Assembly (NCBI GenBank): GCA_036429605.1
Contig: JAVFKD010000004.1
Span: forward strand, 558,001 to 622,000
Source: Cladobotryum mycophilum
Taxonomy: Eukaryota > Ascomycota > Sordariomycetes > Hypocreales > Hypocreaceae
Direction of reading: 5' to 3'
Length of the DNA: 64,000 bases
Shown here: positions 1-11,545 of the stretch, piece by piece
How the letters are laid out: each line of letters starts with the position of its first letter
Numbering within the stretch: the stretch's first letter is position 1
Made by a program: the position numbers and the translations under genes
Notes under the pieces: generated by a model
What the model saw: only the letters and a program-made list of their open reading frames with translations
What the model was told of the DNA's origin: nothing
Databases searched by the model: none

Positions 1-27
1 AGACTCGCTTGCTAGTCGATCCGTTCT

Positions 28-1192
28 TCACTTGAGTTCGCCGAGCAGCATTGTGCGGTCAGAAGATGCCGACAAAACTACACATGGTTAGCGAAATTCA
101 GGCATCACTTGAAAGAGCATGACTTACGGATGGGCTCTTTGCTGGGTGCAAACTCAGCACAGTTGACGGTTCCCTTGTGCCCCGGCAGCTTGTACATCAG
201 TTTTCCAGTCTCATTGGACCAGATGACCACCGTGCCGTCGCCCGAGGCAGCAGCAATTTTCTTTCCATCAACATCCCAACTTGCACGTAGCAGGTTTTGT
301 TCCAGACCCGTCGTTGCACCATCGAAAGTGCGAATATGTCTCTCCGTCGGAGCAAAAGGACGAACATCCCATGTCCTCACCGTCGTATCCATGGAATGTG
401 AAAGAAGTGATTGTGCATCCGGGGATACCCTCAGCGAGGTTATAGTGTCAGAGTGCCCCAGCAAGGAATACATGACTCCCTTTTTCCTGATATCCCACAC
501 TCGAATGTCGTTGTCTATGCCTCCGGTGTATATCTCATTCCCCGCATAAGACATGGCTATAGCAGTTATCGGGAAATCGGTCTGGATATAATCGGCGGCA
601 TTCTTGGTTCGCGGATCCCAAATTCCAATCGTCGAGTCGTCACTTGCACTGAGCAATATCTCCTCGCCTCGCTTGGTGGTGTCCAGAGCGTTGATGACTT
701 CCTCGTGCCCAACATATCGCCGTATACGTGTTCCGGAGGTGAGATCCCAGCTCGCAAGATGCATATCCGCAGAGGCGCTGTATAGAATCTCAGAGTCTCG
801 TGACCATTGTAAATCGAGGATCGCGCCCTTGTGGCCATTCAAGATGCCGTAATTCTCGCAGTCGCCGTATGTTCTCCAAAGCACTGATCGAGGTTAGCAC
901 ATGTCGTCTCTTCGTCTGATTCTGATTCCATACTGATAGTCCTGTCCATCGACCCAGAAGCTATTAGGTTGCCCGTAGGGTCAAACTTGGCCGCAAAGAT
1001 CTCGCCAGAGTGTCCCGTCAACTCCATCACAGGAGCCTGCAGCGCACTCGTTCGCGGAGCAGACTGAATCAAGGCATTGCTGGACGCATTTAGGCGAGCC
1101 AGCGCACCCGCTGAGGCGTTCACGTTTTGCCTCTTCACGAGGAGCATCGTCGAGGGCGGATCATCGCTCGCAGGGCGCTTTTCGGCCGACAT
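28..1192 (-). CDS. U5 snRNP 40-kDa WD40 protein (SNRNP40/Cwf17/Spf38 family)
   Basis: WD40 propeller subunit of the U5 snRNP, which works with Prp8 in the nuclear spliceosome (family knowledge). I read three exons, 934-1192, 128-883 and 28-77, joined by two 50-nt introns, giving 354 residues. After a short low-complexity N-terminus come about seven WD repeats (LTGHSGEIFAAKF, LNGHKGAILDLQW, YVGHEEVINAL, LLGHSDTITSL, LPGHKGTVNCAEF). The last exon ends SSDRTMLLGELK, matching the family's usual C-terminus. The start at 1192 (MSAEKRP) is preferred over an in-frame ATG 16 codons upstream because related proteins begin there. It is divergent from BET3, with 418 bp between the two start codons. Identity is firm; the exact start is less so. 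Confidence 0.88.
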
Positions 1193-1610
1193 TGTGGTAC
1201 TATGTAGATTAATATGTCTGAAGGAACGCGACTTGTGCAAAATAAATCAGTGGAAAGGACGGAGTGGTCGCAAGTATGGAGTTTGTATGGAAATGTATAG
1301 CAAGATTGTATTGCTGCGAAAGCTGCAGTGGACTTTGATGTACAATCGCGACCGAGCTCTCTCATTGGTTATCGGGCCGTTGATTGTTCCTGCAGCGACA
1401 AGGAAAAACGATACTGGTTTTCCCAGCAAAGTACCAAGGTACCGCACTATTGGGAGCTACACCCAGAGTGACAACATCGCCAACCTCAGTTGCTTTACTC
1501 CACGGCACCTGGGGAAAATATTCTGCAGAATCCTACGCCTCCCATTTCAACACCCGTTTGCTGCCGCTCAGCTCGAATACCCCTACATCTTTCTGCTAAA
1601 CAGCTTTGCC
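1193..1610. promoter_or_regulatory. Divergent intergenic region between the U5-40K and BET3 genes
   Basis: This 418-bp gap separates two start codons pointing away from each other, so it must hold both promoters. Open frames inside it are short and match nothing I recognise. I see no clear TATA box. Confidence 0.6.
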
Positions 1611-2371
1611 ATGGCTGCTAGCAAAGCGTCCCGCATTGGGGAGGAGTATGTTTCTAGCTCCAGACATGTCTACATTCGCTGTGTTTCGTTCGCATCATTC
1701 TAACAATATAATAGAATATGGAAGTAAGCAGAGTAATCTCTTCATGGTCACATATAGAATCTCACATATCGATCAGAACCCGAATCGACAAGGTCAATGC
1801 TGAACTCGTGACATTGACGTACGGTACGGTCGTTGCGCAGTTGTGCAAAGACTTTGAGGACGACTATGCCGAAGTGAACAAGCAGCTGGACAAGATGGGT
1901 TATAATATCGGACTACGACTCATCGAAGATTACCTTGCCAAGTCAAACACAATGAAGCGCTGCTCCAACTTCCGGGAAACGGCCGACATGATAGCAAGAG
2001 TAAGATGTAGCGTGAGAATTTGGTGTTCATGAACCGGGTGCTGACAAGAGGAATCATAGGTCGGGTTCAAAATATTCTTGAACATCACCCCGCAAGTGAC
2101 AAATTGGACGAGCGACAACAACCAGTTTTCACTGGTTTTTGATGAAAACCCTTTTGCCGATTTCGTCGAGTTACCAGATGATGGACGTGCGCAAGACGAG
2201 CTTTGGTATTCCAACATTCTCTGTGGGGTCCTGAGGGGAGCCTTGGAAATGGTTCAGATGCAAGTAGAGGCACACTTTATCAGTGATGTCCTGCGAGGCA
2301 ATGACACGACGGAGATGCGGGTATCACTAATACGCTACATTGACGACGAGTTGCCACCAGAAGATGACTAA
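1611..2371 (+). CDS. bet3: TRAPP complex subunit Bet3 (TRAPPC3)
   Basis: Core subunit of the TRAPP tethering and Rab-activating complexes that act at the Golgi. Four exons: 1611-1645, a 9-nt micro-exon 1715-1723, 1777-1999 and 2060-2371, giving 192 residues, the usual Bet3 length. The micro-exon supplies most of the EIWK motif; with it the N-terminus reads SRIGEEIWKTRIDKVNAEL, which is family-like. Later landmarks are NKQLDKMGYNIGLRLIED, FRETADMIARVGF and LRGNDTTEMRVSLIRYI. Cys77 lies where the palmitoylated cysteine of animal Bet3 is found. All splice sites are GT-AG, and the first intron has a TCTAACA branch site. Exon phases agree throughout, so the model is well supported. Confidence 0.93.
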
Positions 2372-3887
2372 GTGGAACCAAGGCGTGGTGTTCTACCACT
2401 TACAAATGTAAAGCGAATGGTCACGGAGAGAAATATTAGATCTTGGTATGTGTTAGATGTCCAGGAGTCGGCGAAACCGGCAGCCAACTGGTGGTCTCGG
2501 GTCTAGAAAAGGGCGAGAATGATACCCAATGAAGCGTGGGGGTCCAGATGATATGGGTGCTTGACTGCGGGGGTGGTTCGTCGATTATTGCCACGATAGC
2601 TCAGATGAGATCATATGGAAGCCCGCGCATCTTGGTCTCAGACAGTTTACCGAACTCGACGGACAAGGGCTTGCCATGTGTTATTGCTGCGATCTTCAGG
2701 AGATGCTGCAGCTAGCCGACTATAGAGCACTCGCATACAGAGACTTTCCTAGGCTTGAGGAAAGGTTAATACATACACACTTATTACATCCAAGGAGCCG
2801 CAACCAAGGCTTAGCCACCTATGCAAGTAAAAGGGAATACGTGTCGCGAGGCAGCTGACATCACATCACATGTACTCTATGCGTCCAGTCATCATGCTAA
2901 ACTCTATCTCCAAGCATCAACAAAACAGACACGGCCCCGGTATTGGGTATCAGGCCACCGCACAATGATATGTGATTGATGGTTGACCTGGGTGTACCCA
3001 CCTGTCTATCGTACGTGGGTTCGGGAAATCACGTCACAAACTCCACGGCCACCACGAACCTTGCTTAGATTGGGCTGCCTCTTGATACCCATGTAAACAT
3101 GATTCAAAGAGAAATGCTAAAAATGCCAGGCTTTATAGAAAGCCAACAAAGTATCACGGCCTTGGTCATGGATCGGCTCAAAATTGATAGGTCAAAAGTT
3201 TGCATCGTGCAGGTGCCGAATCTAAGCTGGAGCCCCTTGTAATATCATGTAATATGAAGGCTGGAGCAAGGCTGGCCCTTATGAAATTCAAGGGAAATAA
3301 AAAGCCTCGATCAAGCACATCGAAACAGCGCGTCGTGCACCGTGCTTAGACGTGAAGCATCAGAACCAGCTCTAGACGCTAAGGTCGCCCGAAACTTGAG
3401 CCTCAGGCATCAGGGGAAAAAATAAGCGCGGGCGGAAAAGTACGCACTCAGACTCAAATTTACGCTGGCACCAGGGCGCCGGTCCACGTACGGGGGATCA
3501 ACGGTTCCCCCCAAACAGACGCAGACACCCACGCAAGCCCACTCGAGTCGAATCCCAGGCATCTTCGCTTTTTACTCCCACACTCAGCCAGGCATTGTCG
3601 CACTCGCCTCCTCAGCTTCGCACTGTGTATCTTCGCGCCAGCGCCATTGCCGTACAGTATAGCGGGTCAGTATCTGCACTCGTAATTTCCATAGCAATTT
3701 TACGCGATTTGGGCCTCACTACACAGTGCGAATAACAAGTGCGGCACATGCAGCAGCTACACTCCTTTTCGTACTCTACTCCGTATGAAATCCATCTACG
3801 CACACTCGCTCTACCACACTACTAGGCATGTATGTTACCCACGATTGACCTGACCAACTTTCATTACCTCCACAGCCTAATCTAATG
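2372..3887. other. Intergenic region downstream of BET3
   Basis: About 1.5 kb without a recognisable gene. Open frames are short, carry no motifs I know and lack plausible splice partners. It probably holds the BET3 3' UTR and distal promoter sequence for the som1 gene. Confidence 0.6.
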
Positions 3888-4830
3888 TCCATCGCGACAA
3901 TTGTCTCCACGGCCCAGCGCGAGTGCTGACCCTCTCTCAGCCTGGACGACGACGACGACAGCGACGACGACTTGGAACTAACAGCCGCGCGAGTGTCAAG
4001 GACAACACACACTGTCACTCCGTTTAGCCAAGAACTTCATTTCATTTCAAGGGCTTGACTTTTTGGTTGTGTGCAGTGCAGTGCAGTGCAGTGCAGTGAG
4101 GTGCGGTGCAGTGTGTGGTGCCTGTGTGTCCTATTCAGAGCACACAGTATCAGCCATCCGACTGAGGTGGATTGAATTTGTGAGACAAGAGACTGACTGA
4201 CTTGACTTGGTGGCGGGCGCTCTACTTCTCTTTTTTTTTTTTTTGCCCTGGGGGGTCCTGGTACATATTCCCGCGCTGCTGGTAACGCTGTAGTGCTAAG
4301 GCACCTCACTGTAATAGTGTGTGTGCGCTGCAGTCCCAGCCCCCGACGCAACTTTGGAAGTCTGTCTTTCTTCGTTTCTCGTTCCATCTCCATCTCCGCC
4401 TCAGCGTTCGTTTCAATCTCTTCTTTCCTCATCAGTATTCACATCGCATTACTTTGGCCTCGGCGACTTCGCCATTTGCCTCGCGACACCAAAAATCACC
4501 CCTTTCTCTCTCCCCTCCGAGCGCCGCCTTCGACCATCCAACATCACTATTCGCCCCCATCCGCCCGTCGCTTACCCAAGACCGCGTCTTCGACTCCTCC
4601 GCCTACGCATCCCGAGGGACTCTACTCCCCGACTCGACGTTCGCGACGATACTCATCTCCTCCTCCTGACTTCCGCTACTGCTTGTCAGGTTTTGGTTTC
4701 GACCGATCGCCCATCTCGTCACGCCCACTTCTGCCGGCCTTGTAACGCTTTTCGCGTGGCGGCACCTCAGTGGCTGACAGGGGGAAGTTTCTGACCGCAT
4801 ACCTAATCGTCGCCATCAACTCTTGTCGCC
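3888..4830 (+). promoter_or_regulatory. ATG-free, pyrimidine-rich 5' region of the SomA/Som1 gene
   Basis: The + strand has no ATG between the one at 3885-3887 and the start codon at 4831-4833, although CAT (ATG on the other strand) occurs many times. The last 500 bases are strongly C/T-rich, as in highly transcribed fungal leaders. The likely reading is a long transcribed 5' leader purged of upstream AUGs. The transcription start site cannot be placed from sequence. Confidence 0.6.
4071..4112. repeat. GTGCA pentanucleotide tandem repeat
   Basis: Five perfect GTGCA units run from 4071 to 4095, followed by imperfect variants (GTGAG, GTGCG, GTGCA) to about 4112. It lies inside the ATG-free region upstream of som1. 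Confidence 0.85.
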
Positions 4831-7598
4831 ATGGCCATGAATCCCAACGTTGGTATGGCCAATATGAACCCCATGGGAGGTCCCGTGGGCGGCGCACCGA
4901 TGCCCATGATGAATAATGGCGCCGGCATGAACCCCCAAGCTGCCGCCGCTGCCGCCGCGGCGCGGCAGCAACAGGTTAATGATAATCAACGCAGTGTCCT
5001 CAACACATACATTTATGAATATTTCCTTCGACACCAAATGTATGATTGTGCTCGCTCGCTTCTATCCAGCGACTCCCAGGTTAATGTCGCCAAAGACGGT
5101 GCTGGCCGTCGCGGAGGCGACAATGGCAACGCCATGAACGGTGTCGATGACCCCATGGATACCGATTCAAAAGAGGATATCGACTCCAAGTTGCCAGAGG
5201 ACTTGCCTCCTCCAAAATTACCAATGACGGGATCCGATACATCATTTCTATACGAGTGGTTTTGCGTATTCTGGGATATCTACAATGCTCAACGCGTTAA
5301 GGGTGGCAACAACACAATTAACCAATACGTCCAACACACTCAGGTACGAGATCATCTATTACCTCATGCTGTGATCTTTACTCTATGTGGCGCAAAACCT
5401 TAAAGCGTAGAGCTAACGTTTTTTCCCTACTATAGCAACAATCGCGTCTAAAACAGAATCAGCAGCAGGAGATGCTCCGACAAATGCGACCAGACATGTC
5501 GCAGCAATACCAGGCGGCACAGCTGATGCGAAACATGCAGAATCAGAATATCCCCATGGGCATGAAACAGAACAACCTTGCCCGTGCTGCCATGGCCAAT
5601 AATCAAAAGTGTGTATTTTTGTTCATTCTTCTTATTCACATGTTGGCCCCTTGACTAACATAACAATCATCCATAGTCCCCAAATGCAAATGCTGCAGCA
5701 GGTCAAGCAGGGTCAGATGCAGCGTGACCCCTCCAATATGGATGCCAACCGCGATCGACCTTCATCGCCCGCCTCGGGGGAAAACGCCCCCTCTCCTTCA
5801 AAACGGCCGCGAATTGATGGTGCTCCGTTTAGTGCTAACCAACCCGGAGCTATGATGAATGGACGTCCTGGTCAGATACCTGGGCAACAGATGGGCGTTC
5901 CTGGCAATGTCGCTTCTGCTCACCAAATGCTTGCTGCCAGCGGTATTAACCCCAGCTCGCTGAATGCTCAGCAGATGCAAAACTTCGTCAACACTCCCCC
6001 TGCTGCCCAGCACAAGTCAATTGCCACCTATTCTCAGAATCTCCAGCAGCATCATGGCAACCAGATGGGCAATAAGCAAATGCCCAGCGCTGGTGGTCCC
6101 CAGAACCAAGGCTCTCCGATGATGCAGGGCCCTGATGGCACTGCCCTCAACGCCTTCTACAACCCTGGCGACATGAGTGGCCCTGGAGGCATGCGGCCGG
6201 GCCCAGGTGCCCAGGCCGGTGCCGGCAGCAACCATGCGCTGCAAGACTATCAGATGCAGCTCATGCTGCTAGAACAGCAGAACAAGAAGAGGCTTATGAT
6301 GGCCCGTCAGGAACAAAATGACATGAGCGGAATGCCAAGAGATGGCCAACCAGGAGGACCAACAGGACCCAACGGACAGCCATTCCCAGACACATCTCCG
6401 CAGGCAATGAGGTCAGGGACATCTCCCAACCCAGCGGACCAAATGAAGCGCGGAACTCCGCAAATGAATAACTCGGGTATCCCCTCACCTGTACCCGAAG
6501 GCGGACAATCACGAGATTCACCGAACCCGGCAATGAACTTCATGGGCAATCACGTAGACCCTGCCATGGCCCCTCATTTCTTCAAGGGAATGGAAGGCAA
6601 TGCCATAGCCGCCGCCGCCGCGCAAGCGCAGATGAACGGCATGCGGCCCCCGAGTTCGCATCCTGGTCAGCAGTTCAATGGTCCCATGAATGCCCAAATG
6701 ATGGCCGCCAGGCAGCAGCAACAGCAACAGCAGCAGCAGCAGCAACAGCAGCAGGCTGGTCAAGGTAATCCTCAGCAGTGGCAAGGCCCTAATGGCCAGA
6801 TGGTTCCTCAAGGCATGCAGCAGAACCAACAAGTTCAAGGCACCCCGCAACAGCGAGCTATGCCTCCACCATCAGCGCCAGCGGCCGCTGGTAATGCCAA
6901 CAACCGGACAACTGCGTCTCCTCAGCAGGCTGCGGCGGCGCCTCCAACGCCGAGCCAATCTAATAAGGCGGCACCTAACAAAAAGAAGGATAACAAGAAC
7001 GCAAAGGATAAGGTGAGTCTGTATCCCTTTGCCACCCCCATTTTTGCAATCTGACGGATCTTATAGCGAACCGCGACTCAGAAGAAGGCGAACCAAAACC
7101 TCAACGCCGGGACTACCCCAGCAGGAGATAATGGCGGAGAGCCCGATGCCGCGGCCCCAGCGACTCCCATCACACCTGTTAATCCTGGAGGCTTCAACAA
7201 GAACGGACAGAACGGAGCTGCTCCGTCCAACGGCCAGCCTGCCACAGCACCTACAGCCACAACGGCAGTACCTGCGCCAGCCCCTACGGGAGCACCAGCA
7301 CCGCCATCCGCACCAGTGCAACAACCAGTCCATGGTGATATGCAGAACGGATCCATGGGCATAGACAACTTCGGCATGGTATGTGGTCCACCCTACGTGT
7401 TGTAAATTTGCGCGATTATCTAACAAGATGCAGGACTTTGGGGTTGGAAGCATGGAGTTGGCAAACCCCTCCATGACTACCGATGTTCTTAACGACTTCG
7501 ATTTTGACTCATTCTTACACGATAATGACGCGAACAACGACGCATTCAACTTCGAGCCCTTTACAGGGATGGAAGGAAATGAGATTGGCGCGGACTAG
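4831..7598 (+). CDS. som1: LisH-domain transcriptional regulator, SomA/Som1/Flo8 family
   Basis: Nuclear regulator of the Flo8/SomA/Som1 family, which acts with cAMP-PKA signalling to control adhesion, development and, in pathogens, virulence (family knowledge). Five exons: 4831-5343, 5436-5608, 5677-7012, 7067-7378 and 7434-7598, giving 832 residues. A Met/Gly/Ala-rich N-terminus is followed by a LisH motif at about residues 54-86 (VLNTYIYEYFLRHQMYDCARSLL), then the conserved SFLYEWFCVFWDIYNAQ block. A long Gln/Met/Pro-rich disordered region follows, with a poly-Gln run encoded near 6714-6756. A basic patch (KRPRIDG) could be a nuclear localisation signal. The acidic end (DVLNDFDFDSFLHDND) looks like an activation domain. 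The second donor is GTGTGT, but frame and branch site support it. Confidence 0.88.
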
Positions 7599-8934
7599 TT
7601 TTCAGTCACATCTCAATAAGTTGGGTCGGCTTTCTTAACTGTGGGTCTTTTTTTAATCTGGCATCGTTTGATAACGGCGTTTTGAGTGGTTTTATATCAT
7701 GGTCATGCGGCGATCAGGTCTCCCGGGGTCCTTACTCTTGATGGTTTGAACGGGAAAAAGAGCTGCTGTTACTGTGTGAAAGTTTTTTTTGATTGTTTAC
7801 ATGTTTTTGTTTCTAGTTTTTCGAAGACGTGGGTCGGCGGAGCAGACCCTTCCCCCTGTAAAATGATGCTTGTTGGCCTAAACACTTGATGCTGGGTTTC
7901 GAAAATTTCATACCACACAACTCGCGTTGTACAGTTTTTTTTTCCTTTTTTCTTTTGCGACTCTTAATGTTATAACAAGTTCAGATCTTTAACATGATGT
8001 GTGTCTGCTATGTTCATCTTTGTGCATGATTGTTTGTGAAAATAGTTGCCATGGTTTTGTATATGTGAGGGAGTCAGTTGGGGATGTTGTTAATTCAGGG
8101 GGGGGGTGGTTGGGAAGGCTATATAAACAATTTTGTTTGGCCCCTTTATTGAAGTGAGATTTATTTGCCGATGTTGGAGATGTTTACATGAATAGGCTAT
8201 GGTTCAAAGGTAATTGTGATGTTTTTTTTTCAGTTGGTTGACAAAGCGATAAAGGGAACTTGGAGATTGAAAACGTGGTAGAGTATCGTGAATCTCATTA
8301 GTGAGGGAGAGGATCAGATGGTTAGGCCATGGCACCATGAAGACTCGGGGAATATAGTCTTTTTGTTTTCCCTTCTTTTTTTCTTTCTTTTTCTCTCTTC
8401 TTCTTTTTGTTTGGTGATATAGATTAGATCTTGGGGGTGTTGTCAAACAGCCTTGATGATTTTCCTAAGATGCTCTGTTTCTACGAATGAGATGGGGTGA
8501 AGAGGCGTCGTCGTTGCATGTAAATCATGCAGGGAGTCAACAAAGCATGGTTGGCGGCTAGCACAGTCTGGGGGGGGGAGGGGGGTTCAGCAAGGGTTTT
8601 TTTTTGGTATTTGCCAATTCAGCAGGTCTAGCTGTAATGTATTAAGGCCGCATTGTATCTGCTGGCTTCTTGTTCTTGTCATGAGTGACTCGAGTCTATC
8701 ATCTAATTAATGTACAGAAAGTGGTGGATTCAACCCCCTCCCCCAATGTTCCCAAGACAAACCGTTTTCTTGTCTCTGTCTGTATCTCTTCATCCCCGAG
8801 ACAAATGGTCCAGAGAAGTGAAACATTGTTTGTTCGTTCTTCGGAGGATGAGATTCTTGCTCCACATCCCCCCATATATATCCATCCCTCCCTCCTCCCT
8901 CCTCCCCCTTGCGTCTAGAGACAGCTTTGTTTGT
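7599..8934. other. Convergent intergenic region, som1 to GH16 gene
   Basis: About 1.3 kb between the stop codons of two converging genes. It is T-rich, with several poly-T and poly-G runs (for example a G run near 8098-8107), and probably holds two 3' UTRs. No gene recognised. A long open frame on the + strand here is antisense to the GH16 gene. Confidence 0.6.
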
Positions 8935-9884
8935 TTAAAGTGTTTCATAGACGGCAACGTACTCTACTTCCATCATGTTGCCGTAGCCATTAGCTGTGGC
9001 GGCGTCGGGGTTGCCCTGTTAAAGAAGAAGGAGAAAGAAAAGGAATTAGTTACTTTGGTTTTTCTTCTTTTGGGATGGAGATGGGAAATGGGGGTTGAAG
9101 ACTTACTGGCCAGTTGCCGCCGACAGCAACGTTCAGGATCATGTACAGGGGGAGTGGGCGAGCGTCGACCAGACGCCAGGGTCGGCAAAGTCGCTTCCGG
9201 TAAGGGTGTGGTAGAGAGTGCCATCCCTGAACCATTGGATCGTCTCCGTCCACCAGTTGTTGGATGTGCGGTCAATCTTGAGAGTCCAGGTGTGGAACTC
9301 GTCGTTGGGGATGTCGACTGCCTTGCCCAGGCCGGCGGGCTCGTTGCAAGGGCCGCCATCCTTCTGGATGCAGTGGGCGGTGCCGTAGCCCGTCATCAGG
9401 CCGTTGACCTGCTCAAAGATGTCGAGCTCGCCGCACAGGGGCCAGGGCGTGCCGTGGCGGAGGGCGTCGCCGAGGAGCCAAAAGGCGGGCCACATTCCCT
9501 TCTTGAGGTTGAGGTCGTCGTAGGTTCCGGTGCGGAAGGTGGACTGGAACTGCGTGACCTTTCCGGGCTGGGGGATCCAGGACCTGGTGGACTCGATCCT
9601 GGCCGAGGTCCAGAGACCCTCGGGGGAGAGCCACGGGATGATCTGGAGGGTCTGGCCGCCCGACAGCTGGAGGTTGGTGGGGGAGGAGGTGTAGTTTTGG
9701 ATCTCGTTGTTGGTATGGACATCGGTCATGATGTTCCAGTCGGCAGTGCTGGGCTGGCATCCTCCGCAACCGACAAAGGTATCCTGCCAGACGGGAGTCA
9801 TGCCGGGGATGGCGGGGGGAGGATGGCCTCGGTGAAGGTGTTGGCCAAGGCCAGGAGGAAGGAGGAGCTGATGATGAGCTTCAT
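8935..9884 (-). CDS. Secreted GH16 endo-1,3(4)-beta-glucanase-like protein (two frameshifts as sequenced)
   Basis: Family 16 glycoside hydrolase acting on beta-glucan, probably secreted. The start at 9884 gives a signal peptide (MKLIISSSFLLALANTFTEA). The mature part has a tryptophan-rich GH16 core and the catalytic signature ELDIFE, with Glu153/Asp155/Glu158 in the repaired numbering. The end (AVGGNWPG, YGNMMEVEYVAVYETL) is family-typical. Exons are 9107-9884 and 8935-9015, with a GTAAGT...CAG intron. Two breaks occur as sequenced. The signal peptide and body are out of phase across a C run at 9814-9819, and the frame shifts again at a C run at 9148-9152. Adding one base to each run yields exactly 286 in-frame codons, so sequencing error is likely; a pseudogene is the alternative. 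Confidence 0.75.
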
Positions 9885-10637
9885 CTTGAGGGGACGAGAA
9901 ACTCGCTGCACAGCTGAGAAGGAGAAAAGAGGAAAGAATGCGTTGAATGTGTTGAATGTGTTGAATGTGTTCAAAGGGGTTTGATGGCGTTCTGGTACGG
10001 GTAGTAGAATGTGTTGTGAAAGAAAGTTTGTTTGTTCTGATGTTGCAAAGTTGTGAAGAAAGCTGAGATGGTTTCTCGTGAAAGGAAGTTGTTGAGGACA
10101 AAGAAGAGAAAGCGGGAGAGAAATGGGGACTGAAATAGCACAACAACAACAAGGGGACCCAGTGGCAGCGCTATTCAGGTTTTTTCAAAACAATAGCAGC
10201 AAAAAAGACTTGCAGCTGCAGAAGAAAGTGAATTGACTGGTCGGTGCCGAAATTGTGCAGACAGACTTGGCAGAAAATTCAGGAATTGGTTCGGAAACAA
10301 GGGTAAACAAATAAACAAACCTGATTTAGGGGGGTGACGGTATCGAGGGGACAAACGGAAAAGTGAGAGGCTCATCAAGGTCACTGGGTCAACCCGGCTT
10401 CGTTGTGACTTTTTACAGCGAGTTATCGAGACAAAAGGGTAAGTTGAAGAAGACTCTCTTCAGTCTATTAGCAGATATATATGTATTCGCTAGCAAGTTG
10501 AATGCTCCCCCAAGTCCAAGTCCATAACACCCCTAGATGTGCCCCCTCTCAGAAAACATATACCCATTCGTAATAACAACTAAAGGAGAAGAAAGAAAGA
10601 AACCATGTACGCAAATGCTTCGTCTATTATCCTTTTT
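9885..10637. other. Upstream region of the GH16 gene
   Basis: About 750 bp between the GH16 start and the stop of the next minus-strand gene. It carries an imperfect GTGTTGAAT repeat near 9945-9970 and several A/G-rich tracts. No gene is recognised. It should contain the GH16 promoter. Confidence 0.55.
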
Positions 10638-11545
10638 TTATACATCACTCATACAAACCTGGATGGGTGGTTCCTCTCGGATCTGGTCCAGTGTATCGCC
10701 CAATTTGCTGTTTAGCTGGACAATGGTGTTTTGATAGACCCTCGCGGCGTCTAGGTGGATTTCACCGTCTTCCTCGTCGCCCAGATATGCAGAGGTCTGT
10801 CGGGGGGTAGTGCTATTAAAGTCATCCTGATCATCCTCCGTCTCCTCCTCCGTCTCCTCTTCCTCTTCTTCTTCCTCCATCTCTCCCATGCTCATGACTT
10901 CGACCATGAGGAACCGAGTCTGCTCCACCAAGCTCCGGCAGCGCACCATGTCCGTAGTAGTCATGCCCGCCCTCAACCCGTTCTCGAAGCCAGGCAATGT
11001 CTCGTTTGTTTCGACGTCTTGGCCACGAAGTAAGCTTGCGAAGCAGTGATCTAGCTTGCGCAATAGGTCGAACGTCGACTTTGGTGCTGGGGGAAAGGAT
11101 CGGACATATTGAGTAAAGTCGCTCGCCAATTTCAAGAGGAACGGAACCTGTAAGCTTGCTTTTGTTTTTTATATACGTTCTCAGTAACCCATTACATTAG
11201 ACGAATTGACATATCATCGTAAGACTCACGAGTTCCCGACTTCCAGAGCACATTGACTACGCTATCAAGCTCCCTGCACACTTCGCTAAAGCTCCTGAAC
11301 CCCACCACTGCATCACCCGGGTTCGGGTTCCCAAACTTCTTCACGTATCGCCGCGACACGAATAGGAGCTTCTCTTCGACGAACCGCCTGACCATGTCCT
11401 CCTTACTGGAGCCAGCCGCCAGGGAACGGGTTCTGGGCTGCGGTAGACTGGCATGCGCGCGGGAGGCTATGGATGATGGAGCGGGGGATGGGAGGCCACC
11501 CTGGGTGGGGATGAAACCACCAGGTTCACGCGGAGAATCTGTCAT
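10638..11545 (-). CDS. Conserved fungal protein of unknown function
   Basis: Two exons, 11230-11545 and 10638-11158, give 278 residues. The donor is GTGAGT. The acceptor at 11159-11160 was chosen because it keeps frame and yields SGTPSLQVPFLLKLASDF; the nearer CAG acceptor would break the frame. The N-terminal 40 residues are Pro/Ser/Arg-rich. A helical core follows (EDMVRRFVEEKLLFVSRRYVKKFG, then LLRKLDHCFASLLRG), and an almost pure Glu/Thr/Asp tract precedes the C-terminus. No signal peptide or membrane segment is seen. The KLDHCFASLL block looks conserved, but I cannot attach a function. The last few residues (QVCMSDV) might instead be intronic. Confidence 0.7.

Noticed and set aside
4293..4794. 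Three overlapping + strand frames of 116-157 codons before som1
   Set aside because: None starts with ATG; the region is ATG-free and C/T-rich. They reflect pyrimidine-rich leader sequence giving Ser/Pro/Arg strings.
8710..9984. 424-codon open frame on the + strand
   Set aside because: It lies antisense to the GH16 gene, whose GC-rich third positions keep the opposite strand open. Its translation is a Val/Gly/Leu-rich string without family motifs.
11150..11153. The obvious CAG acceptor for the intron of the conserved unknown gene
   Set aside because: It gives the wrong phase with the GTGAGT donor; the AG at 11159-11160 keeps the frame and yields a sensible sequence.
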